Source of the DNA: an uncultured Eubacterium sp. | GTDB lineage: Bacteria > Bacillota > Clostridia > Lachnospirales > Lachnospiraceae | Length of the DNA: 33,101 bases | Direction: 5' to 3' | NCBI GenBank assembly: GCA_934316845.1 | Contig: CAKRDZ010000033.1 | Coordinates: forward strand, 1-33,101 | Part shown: one piece after another, positions 14,547 through 22,914 of the stretch | Layout of the letters: every line of letters begins with the position of its first letter | How positions within the stretch are numbered: position 1 is the first letter of the stretch | The notes under the pieces: model-generated | Told to the model about the DNA's origin: nothing | Seen by the model: only the letters and a program-made list of their open reading frames with translations | Database searches by the model: none | Position numbers and translations under genes: made by a program

Positions 14547-16337
14547 TCACACACCTACCTTCCAGCATACCGATTTATTGTATTCTCCCCACATATGTGC
14601 GTACAATCCCTCTGCTTTTTCCAGTTCTTCATGTCTGCCGTTCTGACAAATTTCTCCATCTTCGAGTACACAGATCCGCTCTACTCCGATTACGGAGGAA
14701 AGTCTGTGAGCGATCATGATCACCGTCTTTTCCTGAGAAAGTTTACTGAATGCCGCCTGTACTTTTGCTTCATTGTCCGGATCCGCAAAAGCAGTCGCCT
14801 CATCTAAGATTAGGATTGGCGCATTTTTCAACATAGCTCTCGCGATAGAAATACGCTGTGCCTCTCCTCCGGAAAGATATGTTCCTTTGGAACCGATCAC
14901 AGTATCAATGCCGTCCGGCAGTTTCTCAATAATATCTTCGCATTGTGCATTTTTCAATGCTTCCATTACTTCTTCACGGGTCGCATCTTTTTTACCCATA
15001 CGGACATTGTCAAAAATTGACATTTTCAAGAGACGGCTGTCCTGAAATACAAACGATACGGTATCCATAAGTTCTTTCGGATCGATGTTTTTCACATCTA
15101 CTCCGCCAATCTTTATTTTTCCTCCCGTCGCATCGGCAAATCTTGCGATCAGACGCGCTAAGGTCGTTTTACCACCGCCGGATGGTCCGACAAATGCCAC
15201 CTGCTCGCCTGCCTTGATATCCAGGTTGATGCCGTGCAGCGCATCTTTTGCCGCGCCTTCATAACGGAACGAAACATTTTCAAAACGGATCGACGTATCT
15301 TTTGGCTGTTCCTTTTTCTGGGTCTCCGAAAGCGGCTGACGCTGCAGAATACTGTCAATACGCTTCAAGGAATCTTCGACAATCATTGTATTTTCACCTG
15401 CATACATCATCTTTGTCAAGGTAACTGTAATGATTGGTGTGATAATGATGTAGAACATCAAATTAAGCAGGAACGTCGTATCCGCCACGCCGCTCTTTAC
15501 TCCGCCAAACAGATAAGCTGCGGCGATCAGAATGGCAAACACCGAGTTAATTCCCACCGTATATCCCATCATTGGTATCCGAAGATCTTTGGTATAAGAA
15601 ATCACCCATTTTTCATATTTTTTGATGGAATTCTGAAATCTTTTAAAGGAAAATACCGACTGTCCAAACGTTTTTACAACTGGGATTCCACGGACATATT
15701 CCACCGCTTCATTGGACATTTCTTCCAATGAGTTCTGATATTCTTCCATCTTCTTTTTCATGTTTTCCCCCATCATGGTACTCATGAGAGCAAACGCAGC
15801 AACGACAGGGATCAGACACAAAAGTCCGAGTCTCCAGTCAAAGATAAGAAGAAGGATCGCAAGTCCTGCCGGCGTGGCTGACGCAACACATTTATCCGGC
15901 AGCTGGTGCGCGATATAAGTCTCCGTCGCCGCACTGGACTCATTTACAATTTTCCGGATTTTACCACTCCCCTCTTCTTCCATAAACCCAAGCGGGAGGG
16001 ATAAAATGTGACGCATAAGCTGCGAACGCATATTGGCCTGCACACGGAAGGCAGACAGATGCGAGCAGATCAATGCTCCTATGTAGATCAGCATGGAAAG
16101 CACCGCTGTTCCGACGGCACTCCATCCATAAAATGACAAACTCTGTGCTGCTCCATAATCCGGTGCCACACGCAGCACTTCTTTGATCAGACACCAAATG
16201 AAATAAAATGGGACAAGTGCCGCAAATGCACTTATCACGGCGAGTATCCATGACGCAATTGTCAGGTACTTAAAATTTCCGGCATACTCAAACAACTGCT
16301 GAATCGGTTTTTGTTTTGCCTCTGCATTTTTCGCCAT
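14547..16337 (-). CDS. ABC transporter permease-ATPase, YbtQ/IrtB-like subunit 1
   Basis: This 596-aa half-transporter has six membrane helices (about residues 25-300) and a C-terminal ATPase (about residues 345-590). The ATPase has Walker A GPSGGGKTTLARLIARF, signature LSGGEAQRISIARAML and Walker B ILILDEATAFADPDNE. The FADPDNE D-loop, in place of the usual SALD/SLD, is what I recall from the YbtQ/IrtB type of metallophore transporters; the partner protein has the ordinary ASLDVDNE. The ATG at 16337 has AAGGAGG nine bases upstream, while an in-frame TTG at 16343 is too close to that site. It starts 23 bases after the ECF ATPase gene, placing it in the same operon. Confidence 0.88.
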   Translation of the reverse strand: MAKNAEAKQKPIQQLFEYAGNFKYLTIASWILAVISAFAALVPFYFIWCLIKEVLRVAPDYGAAQSLSFYGWSAVGTAVLSMLIYIGALICSHLSAFRVQANMRSQLMRHILSLPLGFMEEEGSGKIRKIVNESSAATETYIAHQLPDKCVASATPAGLAILLLIFDWRLGLLCLIPVVAAFALMSTMMGENMKKKMEEYQNSLEEMSNEAVEYVRGIPVVKTFGQSVFSFKRFQNSIKKYEKWVISYTKDLRIPMMGYTVGINSVFAILIAAAYLFGGVKSGVADTTFLLNLMFYIIITPIITVTLTKMMYAGENTMIVEDSLKRIDSILQRQPLSETQKKEQPKDTSIRFENVSFRYEGAAKDALHGINLDIKAGEQVAFVGPSGGGKTTLARLIARFADATGGKIKIGGVDVKNIDPKELMDTVSFVFQDSRLLKMSIFDNVRMGKKDATREEVMEALKNAQCEDIIEKLPDGIDTVIGSKGTYLSGGEAQRISIARAMLKNAPILILDEATAFADPDNEAKVQAAFSKLSQEKTVIMIAHRLSSVIGVERICVLEDGEICQNGRHEELEKAEGLYAHMWGEYNKSVCWKVGV

Positions 16338-16360
16338 TTTCAAAACCCTCCTTAAACTTT

Positions 16361-17800
16361 CTATTGGAAACCATTCAAAAGGGAATCGTTTCCTTTCATT
16401 TTATAAAGAAATGCTCTTCCCTGCGAGAAATTCATCTCATAAGTACAGCATTTATTTATCAATTCCCAGTCATGCGAAATGATCAACACACTTTTTCCCA
16501 TGCTTTTTAGTTGTTTAAAACACTCTGCAGTCTGAATCATATGACGGTAATCCAATCCACTTGTCGGTTCATCAAAAATCAATATTTCTTTCTCTGCCAA
16601 TATTGCGGATACAATTGCAACACGCTGCTTCTGTCCTCCGGAAAGTGACATCGGATGTCTTTGCCGGAAGGCTGACACCCCTAATTGCTCCATCACATCA
16701 TTTTTATCCTCTTCTGGTCTATCCTCGACCCCAAGACTGATTTCGTCCTCTACCGTTTCGCAGAACAATTGATGATTTACATCCTGCATAACCATATAAC
16801 ACTGTTTTAACATCTCCTTATTCTTGTACTTTTTGCCATCTAAGACCGTAGTTCCTTTAAACTTTTTCTCAAGCCCACATAAACAACGCACAAATGTCGT
16901 CTTTCCTGCACCATTAAGACCAGTTATCGCGACTATTTCATTTTGAGGAATAGTAAAATTATCTATATCAAAAACCAATTCCTGATCATAGGAAAATTGG
17001 TAATCAATGCACTCAATTCCTTTTTTTATGGATATTTCTTCTTTTTCAAACTTCTCTGCAACATTTTCCATAGTCCGTAATCCAAACTCTTTTCTTTGTG
17101 CGGACGAAAACTGCATAAACTCTTTTATAGACAAATTCCATTCCACTTTTCCATCTTTCAAGTAAATTACACGGTCGCAAACTTCCTGCAGCCAGTTAAG
17201 TCGATGTTCTGCAATTACTATAGTTTTTCCTTGATCTTTCCAAAATGATAAAATCTGTTTTAATTTTTCAATTGATTTTATATCCAGGTTCGATGTCGGT
17301 TCATCAAGTACAAACACCTCTGGCATCATTGCCGAAACCGAGGCACAGGCTACTCTTTGTTTTTCTCCACCGGAAAGTTGAAATATGTCGCGATCCAAAA
17401 GCAGATCCATCTCCAGTTGATCCGCCACTACATTCATTCGCTCTCGAATCTCTTTTTCCGGCAAACCAAGGTTTTCACATCCAAAGGCAATCTCACTCGT
17501 CGTGTCCATACAAAAAAACTGACTTCGCGGATTTTGAAACACGCTTCCCACCTTTTGAGAAATATTATAGATTTCTTCCTTTTGAACATCCATGCCACAG
17601 ACAGTCACTTTTCCATGCATTTCTCCCTCATAAAAATGAGGAATCAGTCCATTAAGCATTCTCGTAATGGTCGTTTTTCCACATCCGGATTCACCACATA
17701 AAAGAACACATTCACCAGAGCCAATTGTAATTGACACATCTTTCAATGCTCCCTTGTCGGAATTGTTATACGTAAAATTTACATTTTCTAACTGTATCAT
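16361..17800 (-). CDS. ECF transporter ATPase, fused EcfA1-EcfA2
   Basis: This 479-aa protein has two complete ABC ATPase domains. Domain 1 (about residues 1-225) has GESGCGKTTITR, LSGGEKQRVACA and VFVLDEPTSNLD. Domain 2 (about residues 255-470) has GLNGAGKTTFVRCLCG, LSGGQKQRVAIVSAI and ILIFDEPTSGLD, and ends with IISHDWEL. Both ATP sites look intact. Such proteins drive energy-coupling-factor transporters for vitamins and metal compounds together with an EcfT and an S component, both encoded just upstream here. The ATG has AAGGAG six bases before it and lies nine bases after the EcfT gene. No membrane segment is present. Confidence 0.93.
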   Translation of the reverse strand: MIQLENVNFTYNNSDKGALKDVSITIGSGECVLLCGESGCGKTTITRMLNGLIPHFYEGEMHGKVTVCGMDVQKEEIYNISQKVGSVFQNPRSQFFCMDTTSEIAFGCENLGLPEKEIRERMNVVADQLEMDLLLDRDIFQLSGGEKQRVACASVSAMMPEVFVLDEPTSNLDIKSIEKLKQILSFWKDQGKTIVIAEHRLNWLQEVCDRVIYLKDGKVEWNLSIKEFMQFSSAQRKEFGLRTMENVAEKFEKEEISIKKGIECIDYQFSYDQELVFDIDNFTIPQNEIVAITGLNGAGKTTFVRCLCGLEKKFKGTTVLDGKKYKNKEMLKQCYMVMQDVNHQLFCETVEDEISLGVEDRPEEDKNDVMEQLGVSAFRQRHPMSLSGGQKQRVAIVSAILAEKEILIFDEPTSGLDYRHMIQTAECFKQLKSMGKSVLIISHDWELINKCCTYEMNFSQGRAFLYKMKGNDSLLNGFQ

Positions 17801-17809
17801 AGTTTCTCC

Positions 17810-18526
17810 TTATACAATCAAGCTTCGTATCAGCGCACCTGCCCAGATTACATACGGTATCACACATAGCGTAAACAAACTATAATCCTGCGCATGAAAC
17901 CCAATCTGACATACATTAGTACGCTTTCGATCTGCTCCCAGCCCGCGTGTTATTGCTGCCGCATTCAGTTCCTCACCAATTTTGGCCGAACAGACCAATA
18001 AAGGGACCAGCCGATATTCTATCATCTTAGTCACATTTTTTCCTCCAAATCGGATATCTCTCATGCGCATGGCATCATTGATAGAAGAAAATTCATCTGC
18101 TATCGTAGGAAAGAAGCGAAACATCACACATAACGGAATGCTTATCTTTTCTGATACATGCATTCTTTCCATCGCCGCATTAAATTCACTCACTTTTGTT
18201 GTGCGGATCAAATAACTTCCTGTCATGATTCCGGGTAAAAAACGTGTTAAAATTCCACAGCACGCCAGCAAAAGATAACCAATTACCCCGGAAAGACGTG
18301 GTAAGATTTCTATGTACAAACCATATGCCACTGCATATAAAATCAAATACCAAGCTCCTGTCTTCCATTTTCCATCAAGTACAAACAAAATCATAGGAAC
18401 AATGCAAAAAATCGGGGTATATCGGTCAAAAAGATCACCGCCTGCATTTCCAAGAACAAAAACTCCCATAGTAAACAGAAGTAACAGTTTCGGTCTCGGA
18501 TCAAATACCAACTTTCCTTCTTTCAT
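17810..18526 (-). CDS. ECF transporter transmembrane component EcfT
   Basis: This 238-aa membrane protein has about five helices. The EcfT coupling-helix signature is visible: AMERMHVSEKISIPLCVMFR and then SINDAMRMRDIRFGG, with the Ala-Arg-Gly-like tail AAAITRGLGA. These helices dock on the two ATPase domains. The start codon ATG shares one base with the TGA stop of the S-component gene (TGATG), so translation is coupled; AGGA lies eight bases before. An alternative GTG one codon earlier is less well placed. Confidence 0.9.
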   Translation of the reverse strand: MKEGKLVFDPRPKLLLLFTMGVFVLGNAGGDLFDRYTPIFCIVPMILFVLDGKWKTGAWYLILYAVAYGLYIEILPRLSGVIGYLLLACCGILTRFLPGIMTGSYLIRTTKVSEFNAAMERMHVSEKISIPLCVMFRFFPTIADEFSSINDAMRMRDIRFGGKNVTKMIEYRLVPLLVCSAKIGEELNAAAITRGLGADRKRTNVCQIGFHAQDYSLFTLCVIPYVIWAGALIRSLIV

Positions 18527-19113
18527 CACGCGATTCCTGCTTTCTCAAAATGTTTTTGCAATACAGATTTTCCAATGATCCCTCCAATCCAGCCACAAAC
18601 CAAACAAGAAATAATCATTGCCGGAATCAGCCATTTATGACTCATAATTTCAGATAACGAGTCTATATACTCCTGACCAAAGCTTTGTCTCGTCACAAAA
18701 TATTCGTGTGCATTGATAAATAATGGCACAAAATTTCCAAATAAAATAATATCAAATACACTTCCACTTAGAATTGCTTTGGAACTACTTTTATAATTTC
18801 CGCTTTTTGCAATCAGATCAGCAAGAAGACCAAACACAATTCCAAACAAAAATGGCCAATATCCCATCCCTGTGATCCACAAAAACAGCCCGATAATGAT
18901 GGCATATATTGTGAGCATTCCAAATTTGTCCACTTTGGTCATGAAAAGCATATATGGAATTCCTCCAAGAAGCGGTACCAGTACACACAGCATTGGCATC
19001 ATGATTGGGATAAATCCCAGCATTGCGACTGCCGTCATGATAACGCAGTATATCGCTGCGTATATTCCAATATTAATCAGATCTTTTCCTTTTAATTTTC
19101 CACTTGTATTCAT
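18526..19113 (-). CDS. MptD-family putative ECF transporter S component
   Basis: This 195-aa hydrophobic protein has about five or six helices and begins with a positively charged KLKGKDLINIGIYAAIYC stretch, as in S components. Sequence and neighbourhood match the MptD (Trep_Strep) family of putative substrate-binding ECF subunits. The substrate is not fixed for this family. Its steady association with YbtPQ-like ABC pairs points to a metal-chelate or related small molecule (inference). The ribosome site GGAG lies seven bases before the ATG. A 160-base gap separates it from the TetR gene and holds only the direct repeat TTTTAACTAA at about 19194-19215, with no clear promoter. Confidence 0.82.
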   Translation of the reverse strand: MNTSGKLKGKDLINIGIYAAIYCVIMTAVAMLGFIPIMMPMLCVLVPLLGGIPYMLFMTKVDKFGMLTIYAIIIGLFLWITGMGYWPFLFGIVFGLLADLIAKSGNYKSSSKAILSGSVFDIILFGNFVPLFINAHEYFVTRQSFGQEYIDSLSEIMSHKWLIPAMIISCLVCGWIGGIIGKSVLQKHFEKAGIA

Positions 19114-19273
19114 AGCAATCTCCTTCTTTTGCTTTATTATTTCGTGTTATCTCGATTACCACAAAAGGTTTTGCATGTCATACTTTTGTAAGTTTTAACT
19201 AACTTTTAACTAAAAGAATTGACTGCATGTTCTTCTGTCATCTGCAGCCACTTTCTTTCGATTCGTGCAATCA

Positions 19274-19897
19274 TTAGCAGCAATTACTGTAAATCACATC
19301 CCAACCGGCACTATGATATTTCTCCAGCATACAGATGTAACGCCTCGCTTCTTCTTTGGACATATTGTGACGAACAACTTCAAAAAAACTTTCAAACAAT
19401 GCTTTATTCATAATATGCATAAAGTTTTTTGTAATCCGTTCTCCTTCCTTCATTTGAATGCCGGTGGCATCCATGAATCGATAGGTATATTCCGTTTCAA
19501 TTTCTACTAGATGTTCCACAAAGTTTTGAAATTTTGTACCATACGCGCCATCGACCAGCAACTGAAAAATTTCAAAATGATCATACATATAATCTAACAT
19601 AAGCATCATTCCATTTTCCGCATACTCGTCTAGATAGTCTGCCTGCTTTTCAGGTTCTATTTTTTGAAATTTTTCCTGCACACTTACAAATATCTCTGTA
19701 AATTCTTTTGCTGCCGGTTCCACAAGTGCCGAAAAAAGTCCCTCTTTTCCACCATATCGGGAATAAATAGACCCCGTCGTTGTTCCCGCTTCTGCCGCTA
19801 TCGTGCGAAGAGAGGCATCGACATATCCTTTGTCCAAAAATTCTTTTTTTGCACATGTCTCAATTTTTACTGAAACACCTTCGATTGGTTTTGACAA
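19274..19897 (-). CDS. TetR-family transcriptional regulator of the ECF/ABC operon
   Basis: This 207-aa protein has an N-terminal TetR helix-turn-helix (about residues 10-55: AKKEFLDKGYVDASLRTIAAEAGTTTGSIYSRYGGKEGLF) and an all-helical ligand domain. Translation begins at a TTG (19897-19895) placed five bases after GGAGG; no ATG gives a full domain. It is the first gene of the transport operon, and its promoter carries two identical palindromes, so autorepression and control of the whole operon are likely. The ligand may be the transported compound (inference). Confidence 0.9.
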   Translation of the reverse strand: MSKPIEGVSVKIETCAKKEFLDKGYVDASLRTIAAEAGTTTGSIYSRYGGKEGLFSALVEPAAKEFTEIFVSVQEKFQKIEPEKQADYLDEYAENGMMLMLDYMYDHFEIFQLLVDGAYGTKFQNFVEHLVEIETEYTYRFMDATGIQMKEGERITKNFMHIMNKALFESFFEVVRHNMSKEEARRYICMLEKYHSAGWDVIYSNCC

Positions 19898-19913
19898 GTT
19901 TACCTCCGTTTTG

Positions 19914-19968
19914 TAACACTGTTATATAACACTGTTATGAGTATAGAACACCATTTCCTTTTTGTCAA
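19914..19968 (-). promoter_or_regulatory. TetR-controlled promoter with two tandem operators
   Basis: TTGACA (19968-19963) and TATACT (19945-19940) are 17 bases apart on the minus strand. Directly downstream lie two identical perfect palindromes, TAACACTGTTA, at 19927-19937 and 19914-19924, with a 13-base period. They occupy the region from just after the -10 box to the ribosome site. This is a textbook layout for repression by the adjacent TetR protein. Confidence 0.85.
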
Positions 19969-20034
19969 TACTCTATCGGTCGAAAACCGGTTATTGATAA
20001 TTTCTATCACTTCTGCCTTTTCATTTATTCGCAC

Positions 20035-20063
20035 TTGTCATCTTGCAGACAACTTGGTACAAT
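20035..20063 (+). promoter_or_regulatory. Promoter of the AraC-family gene
   Basis: TTGTCA (20035-20040) and TACAAT (20058-20063) are 17 bases apart on the plus strand, 35 bases before the ATG at 20098. The hairpin CGGTCGAAAACCG lies further upstream (about 19977-19989), between the two divergent promoters. Confidence 0.6.
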
Positions 20064-20097
20064 AAATGTAACTTTTTTCCAAAGCAAGGAGGATACC

Positions 20098-20817
20098 ATG
20101 AGCCGGATTATTTTTCAAAAATCATATCTTATATTACTGCCTTCTTATCAAATGACACATACTCATAAACATCCTTTTTTACATCTGTTTTTTAGCAAAA
20201 AAGGATGCCGGATCTGTTTCAATGACACAACGTTAAAAGGAAACATCATTTTACTTGATTCCAATGTGCCTCATATGACAGAAGAAGAAAATGGGTGCGA
20301 CTTCATTTTATTGATTGATCCAACAAGTTCAATTGCTGAAAGTCTACAGAAACAATATTTGAAAGAAGATCATTATAATATTTTTTCGAGATTACCGGAT
20401 ATATATGATAACCCAGACAAAATGTCAGATGACGAAATCAAGGATCTTACCGAAAGATTATTATTAAATATGGAGATTATTTCCTCCGAAAATGACAATA
20501 AAGATAAACGAGTAGAGACAATAATTACAAACATTCTTTCCGGAAAATGGCTTTCATATAGTGTCGAACAGATTGCAGCATCAACCTTTCTCTCTGAAAG
20601 TCGGTTGTCACACTTATTCAAGGCAGACGCGAAGATTTCTTTGAAAAGTTATCTCCTTATGAGACGCCTTGAACATGCCTATCGTTTGGTGTGTTCCGGA
20701 AAAACAATCACTTATGCTGCCTGCGAAAGCGGTTTTGCAAGTCCGTCCCATCTTGCGTATACCTGTCAAAAACTGACAGGCATTGCTATATCTGAAGTAT
20801 TTAATAACAAAAAATAG
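20098..20817 (+). CDS. AraC-family transcriptional regulator
   Basis: This 239-aa protein has a short cupin-like N-terminal sensor domain (about residues 1-100; HTHKHPFLHLFFSKKG and ILLDSNVPHMTEE) and a C-terminal double helix-turn-helix (about residues 150-235). The DNA-binding domain shows VEQIAASTFLSESRLSHLFK, RRLEHAYRLVCSGKTITYAA and ESGFASPSHLAYTCQKLTG. The ATG at 20098 has AAGGAGG seven bases upstream. An in-frame start at 20035 would lie inside the promoter and is rejected. The MBL-fold gene follows on the same strand after 78 bases and is a natural target. Confidence 0.9.
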   Translation: MSRIIFQKSYLILLPSYQMTHTHKHPFLHLFFSKKGCRICFNDTTLKGNIILLDSNVPHMTEEENGCDFILLIDPTSSIAESLQKQYLKEDHYNIFSRLPDIYDNPDKMSDDEIKDLTERLLLNMEIISSENDNKDKRVETIITNILSGKWLSYSVEQIAASTFLSESRLSHLFKADAKISLKSYLLMRRLEHAYRLVCSGKTITYAACESGFASPSHLAYTCQKLTGIAISEVFNNKK

Positions 20818-20895
20818 CAGATTTTTGAAAGCCTTATAGGTTTAAAAGCTTTATACTATTGTCAAATTAAAAACCGAAAAGGAGACTAAACTGCT

Positions 20896-21711
20896 ATGAA
20901 TTTTATGTATTTTTTTGACAATCATATCAAACGTTATATCATGAGAGGGAAAAAATATTGTAACCCTGCAGAAACCGGAAATTATCCTTGTGGAATAAGC
21001 TGTATCCGCCAGCACGATGTAAATCTTTGGTTTTATACCAAAAATAATACAACCATTGCAATTGATGCAGGACATTTAAATTTTCCCAAAACTTCTGAAT
21101 CATTTAGAAAAATTAACATTGATCCCACTCGGATTCCACATGTTTTTATTACACATGCTGATGTGGATCACTGTGGCGGCATTGATATAAAAGGATCAAA
21201 CATCTACCCAAATGCAAAAATACATATCGGAAAAGAAGAAACCGTTTATTTAAATCGACAAACTTATCGTATGAAAAAAGGAAACATTAAATTATACAAT
21301 TGTGTTGCACTAAGAGAAGGATATGAAACCATTGATGGCGATAAATTGTTTGATATTGATGGCATTAAAATACAGACGTTTCATACACCGGGACATACTC
21401 TGGGACATACATGCTATATCGTTGATGACACCGTATTATTTTCGGGAGACTGCCTTGCCGTGAACGAACAGGGGGGATACAGTTTTTTTGACTTTTTCAC
21501 CCAATTTCCGGACATGAATAAAAAATCCCTGCTCCATTTGCAGAAAATTGTCAATACCATTCAACCTCGTTATGTATGTACCGGGCATAGTGGAATCCGC
21601 AAATATTCACCTGATATATTCGCACACGCACATGAATCCGCTCAATTCAGCCTCAAAAAACCTTTTGACCCATATGCTCCCTATGATGCATTTACTCAAA
21701 ATACCCATTAA
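20896..21711 (+). CDS. MBL-fold metallo-hydrolase
   Basis: This 271-aa protein has the metallo-beta-lactamase fold. FITHADVDHCGGID carries the metal motif, TPGHTLGHTCY has the third His, LFSGDCLA has the bridging Asp, and CTGHSGIR has the last His. The first motif reads H-A-D-V-D-H, with Asp at the second His position of the usual HxHxDH. That may change the first metal site. The substrate is unknown; thioester, lactone or phosphodiester hydrolases share this fold. GGAG lies about 11 bases before the ATG. The AraC gene is upstream, and the 3' end overlaps the convergent dNTPase gene by 20 bases. Confidence 0.87.
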   Translation: MNFMYFFDNHIKRYIMRGKKYCNPAETGNYPCGISCIRQHDVNLWFYTKNNTTIAIDAGHLNFPKTSESFRKINIDPTRIPHVFITHADVDHCGGIDIKGSNIYPNAKIHIGKEETVYLNRQTYRMKKGNIKLYNCVALREGYETIDGDKLFDIDGIKIQTFHTPGHTLGHTCYIVDDTVLFSGDCLAVNEQGGYSFFDFFTQFPDMNKKSLLHLQKIVNTIQPRYVCTGHSGIRKYSPDIFAHAHESAQFSLKKPFDPYAPYDAFTQNTH

Positions 21712-22897
21712 ACACCACTGAATTTTTGCTATTCGGAAACAATTCCTGATACAGTGCAAGGAAATAATTGTCCGTCATACTGGCGATATAATCAACAACA
21801 ATCTGATCCGGCTGCTCTTTTTCCATATAATCATCAATAAATTTGCTGTTATAATTTATCTCTTCCAGATATTGTATATGGTGACGGTATAAAATAGAAT
21901 TTTTCTCCATGCTCTTTGCCTGGCGGAGCAGTTCTTCATACATCTGCTCAAACATCGGCTGAATCTGCTGATACACACCATCTACCCGTGAATTTTGATA
22001 AATCTGCTGATAATTTTCCTTCTTTGCTTTGGAAAAGGCATCGTAATAATCTTTTTCCATACAGAGATACGGTTTTCCATAACTGTTTTCGATGATATTT
22101 ACGATCATGTTATTGATGATCTCCGCATTGGTCGTTCCGATCTTTCCACCGGTAAACTGCCCTTCCTCTTTTAATATCCCGACTTTTACCGCGTCCTGCC
22201 GGTCTTTTCCAAGGTACGCAATAATGTCGCTGATCCGCATCACGCAGCCCTCTAATGTCGATGGAATCTGCTGTTTATTTGCATCAGGATCAGTATAACA
22301 GTCCTCCACTCGTTTATCAAACTGCTGAAAACCTTTCAGTTCCACCGGCTGATACCGCTCCAGTTCCATCTCGCCATTGTGGCAGAGGACACCGTCCAGT
22401 ACCTGCAGACTCATATTCCGCGACACGAGTTTATCCAGCACCCGCACACTGTGTACATTGTGGTTGAAAAGCCGGCCGGTATGAGCGTGGTACAATTCAT
22501 TCAAAAACCGCTCTCCTGCATGTCCAAATGGCGTGTGTCCAATATCATGTCCGAGCGAAATGGCTTCGATCAAATCCTCATTTAATCCCAGCATCCGCCC
22601 GATATTCCGCGCAATCCGGGCAACCAGCTGTACGTGCAGGGCGCGCCTCGATATATCATCATTCTGATAAGCCGACAACACCTGTGTCTTATCCGAATAG
22701 CGGTTGTAATACGGATTGTGGAGGATTTTTTCAATATCACGCACAAAGGCCGGACGCCACAAATTTGCAATATCATGTGCTGGCGCACGGCGCACAATAT
22801 CCGCATCCGAAAAAGCATACGGATTTTCTCTGTGGTTCTTCCGGTCTTCTATAATCTGTTTTTGCAGTTTTTCCGATAATACATGATAATCTGCCAT
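21692..22897 (-). CDS. dGTPase-like HD-domain deoxynucleotide triphosphohydrolase
   Basis: This 401-aa HD-superfamily protein contains RRALHVQLVARIARNIGRML, the metal-binding HD pair in SLGHDIGHTPFGHAGE (about residue 115) and NHNVHSVRVLD. Members split dNTPs into deoxynucleoside and triphosphate and help balance nucleotide pools. The conserved RRAPAHDIANLWRPAFVRDI start resembles the Firmicutes dGTPase-like group. The ATG has AAGGAGG eight bases upstream and follows the pyridoxamine kinase stop by 17 bases. It is therefore probably the last gene of the leuCD operon. Its 3' end overlaps the convergent MBL gene by 20 bases, and no terminator was seen. Confidence 0.88.
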   Translation of the reverse strand: MADYHVLSEKLQKQIIEDRKNHRENPYAFSDADIVRRAPAHDIANLWRPAFVRDIEKILHNPYYNRYSDKTQVLSAYQNDDISRRALHVQLVARIARNIGRMLGLNEDLIEAISLGHDIGHTPFGHAGERFLNELYHAHTGRLFNHNVHSVRVLDKLVSRNMSLQVLDGVLCHNGEMELERYQPVELKGFQQFDKRVEDCYTDPDANKQQIPSTLEGCVMRISDIIAYLGKDRQDAVKVGILKEEGQFTGGKIGTTNAEIINNMIVNIIENSYGKPYLCMEKDYYDAFSKAKKENYQQIYQNSRVDGVYQQIQPMFEQMYEELLRQAKSMEKNSILYRHHIQYLEEINYNSKFIDDYMEKEQPDQIVVDYIASMTDNYFLALYQELFPNSKNSVVFNGYFE

Positions 22898-22914
22898 ACG
22901 TTTTCCTCCTTTCC

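Noticed and set aside
13707..19198. Several short plus-strand ORFs across the transport operon
   Set aside because: All are antisense to clear ABC/ECF genes and lack ribosome sites and recognisable domains.
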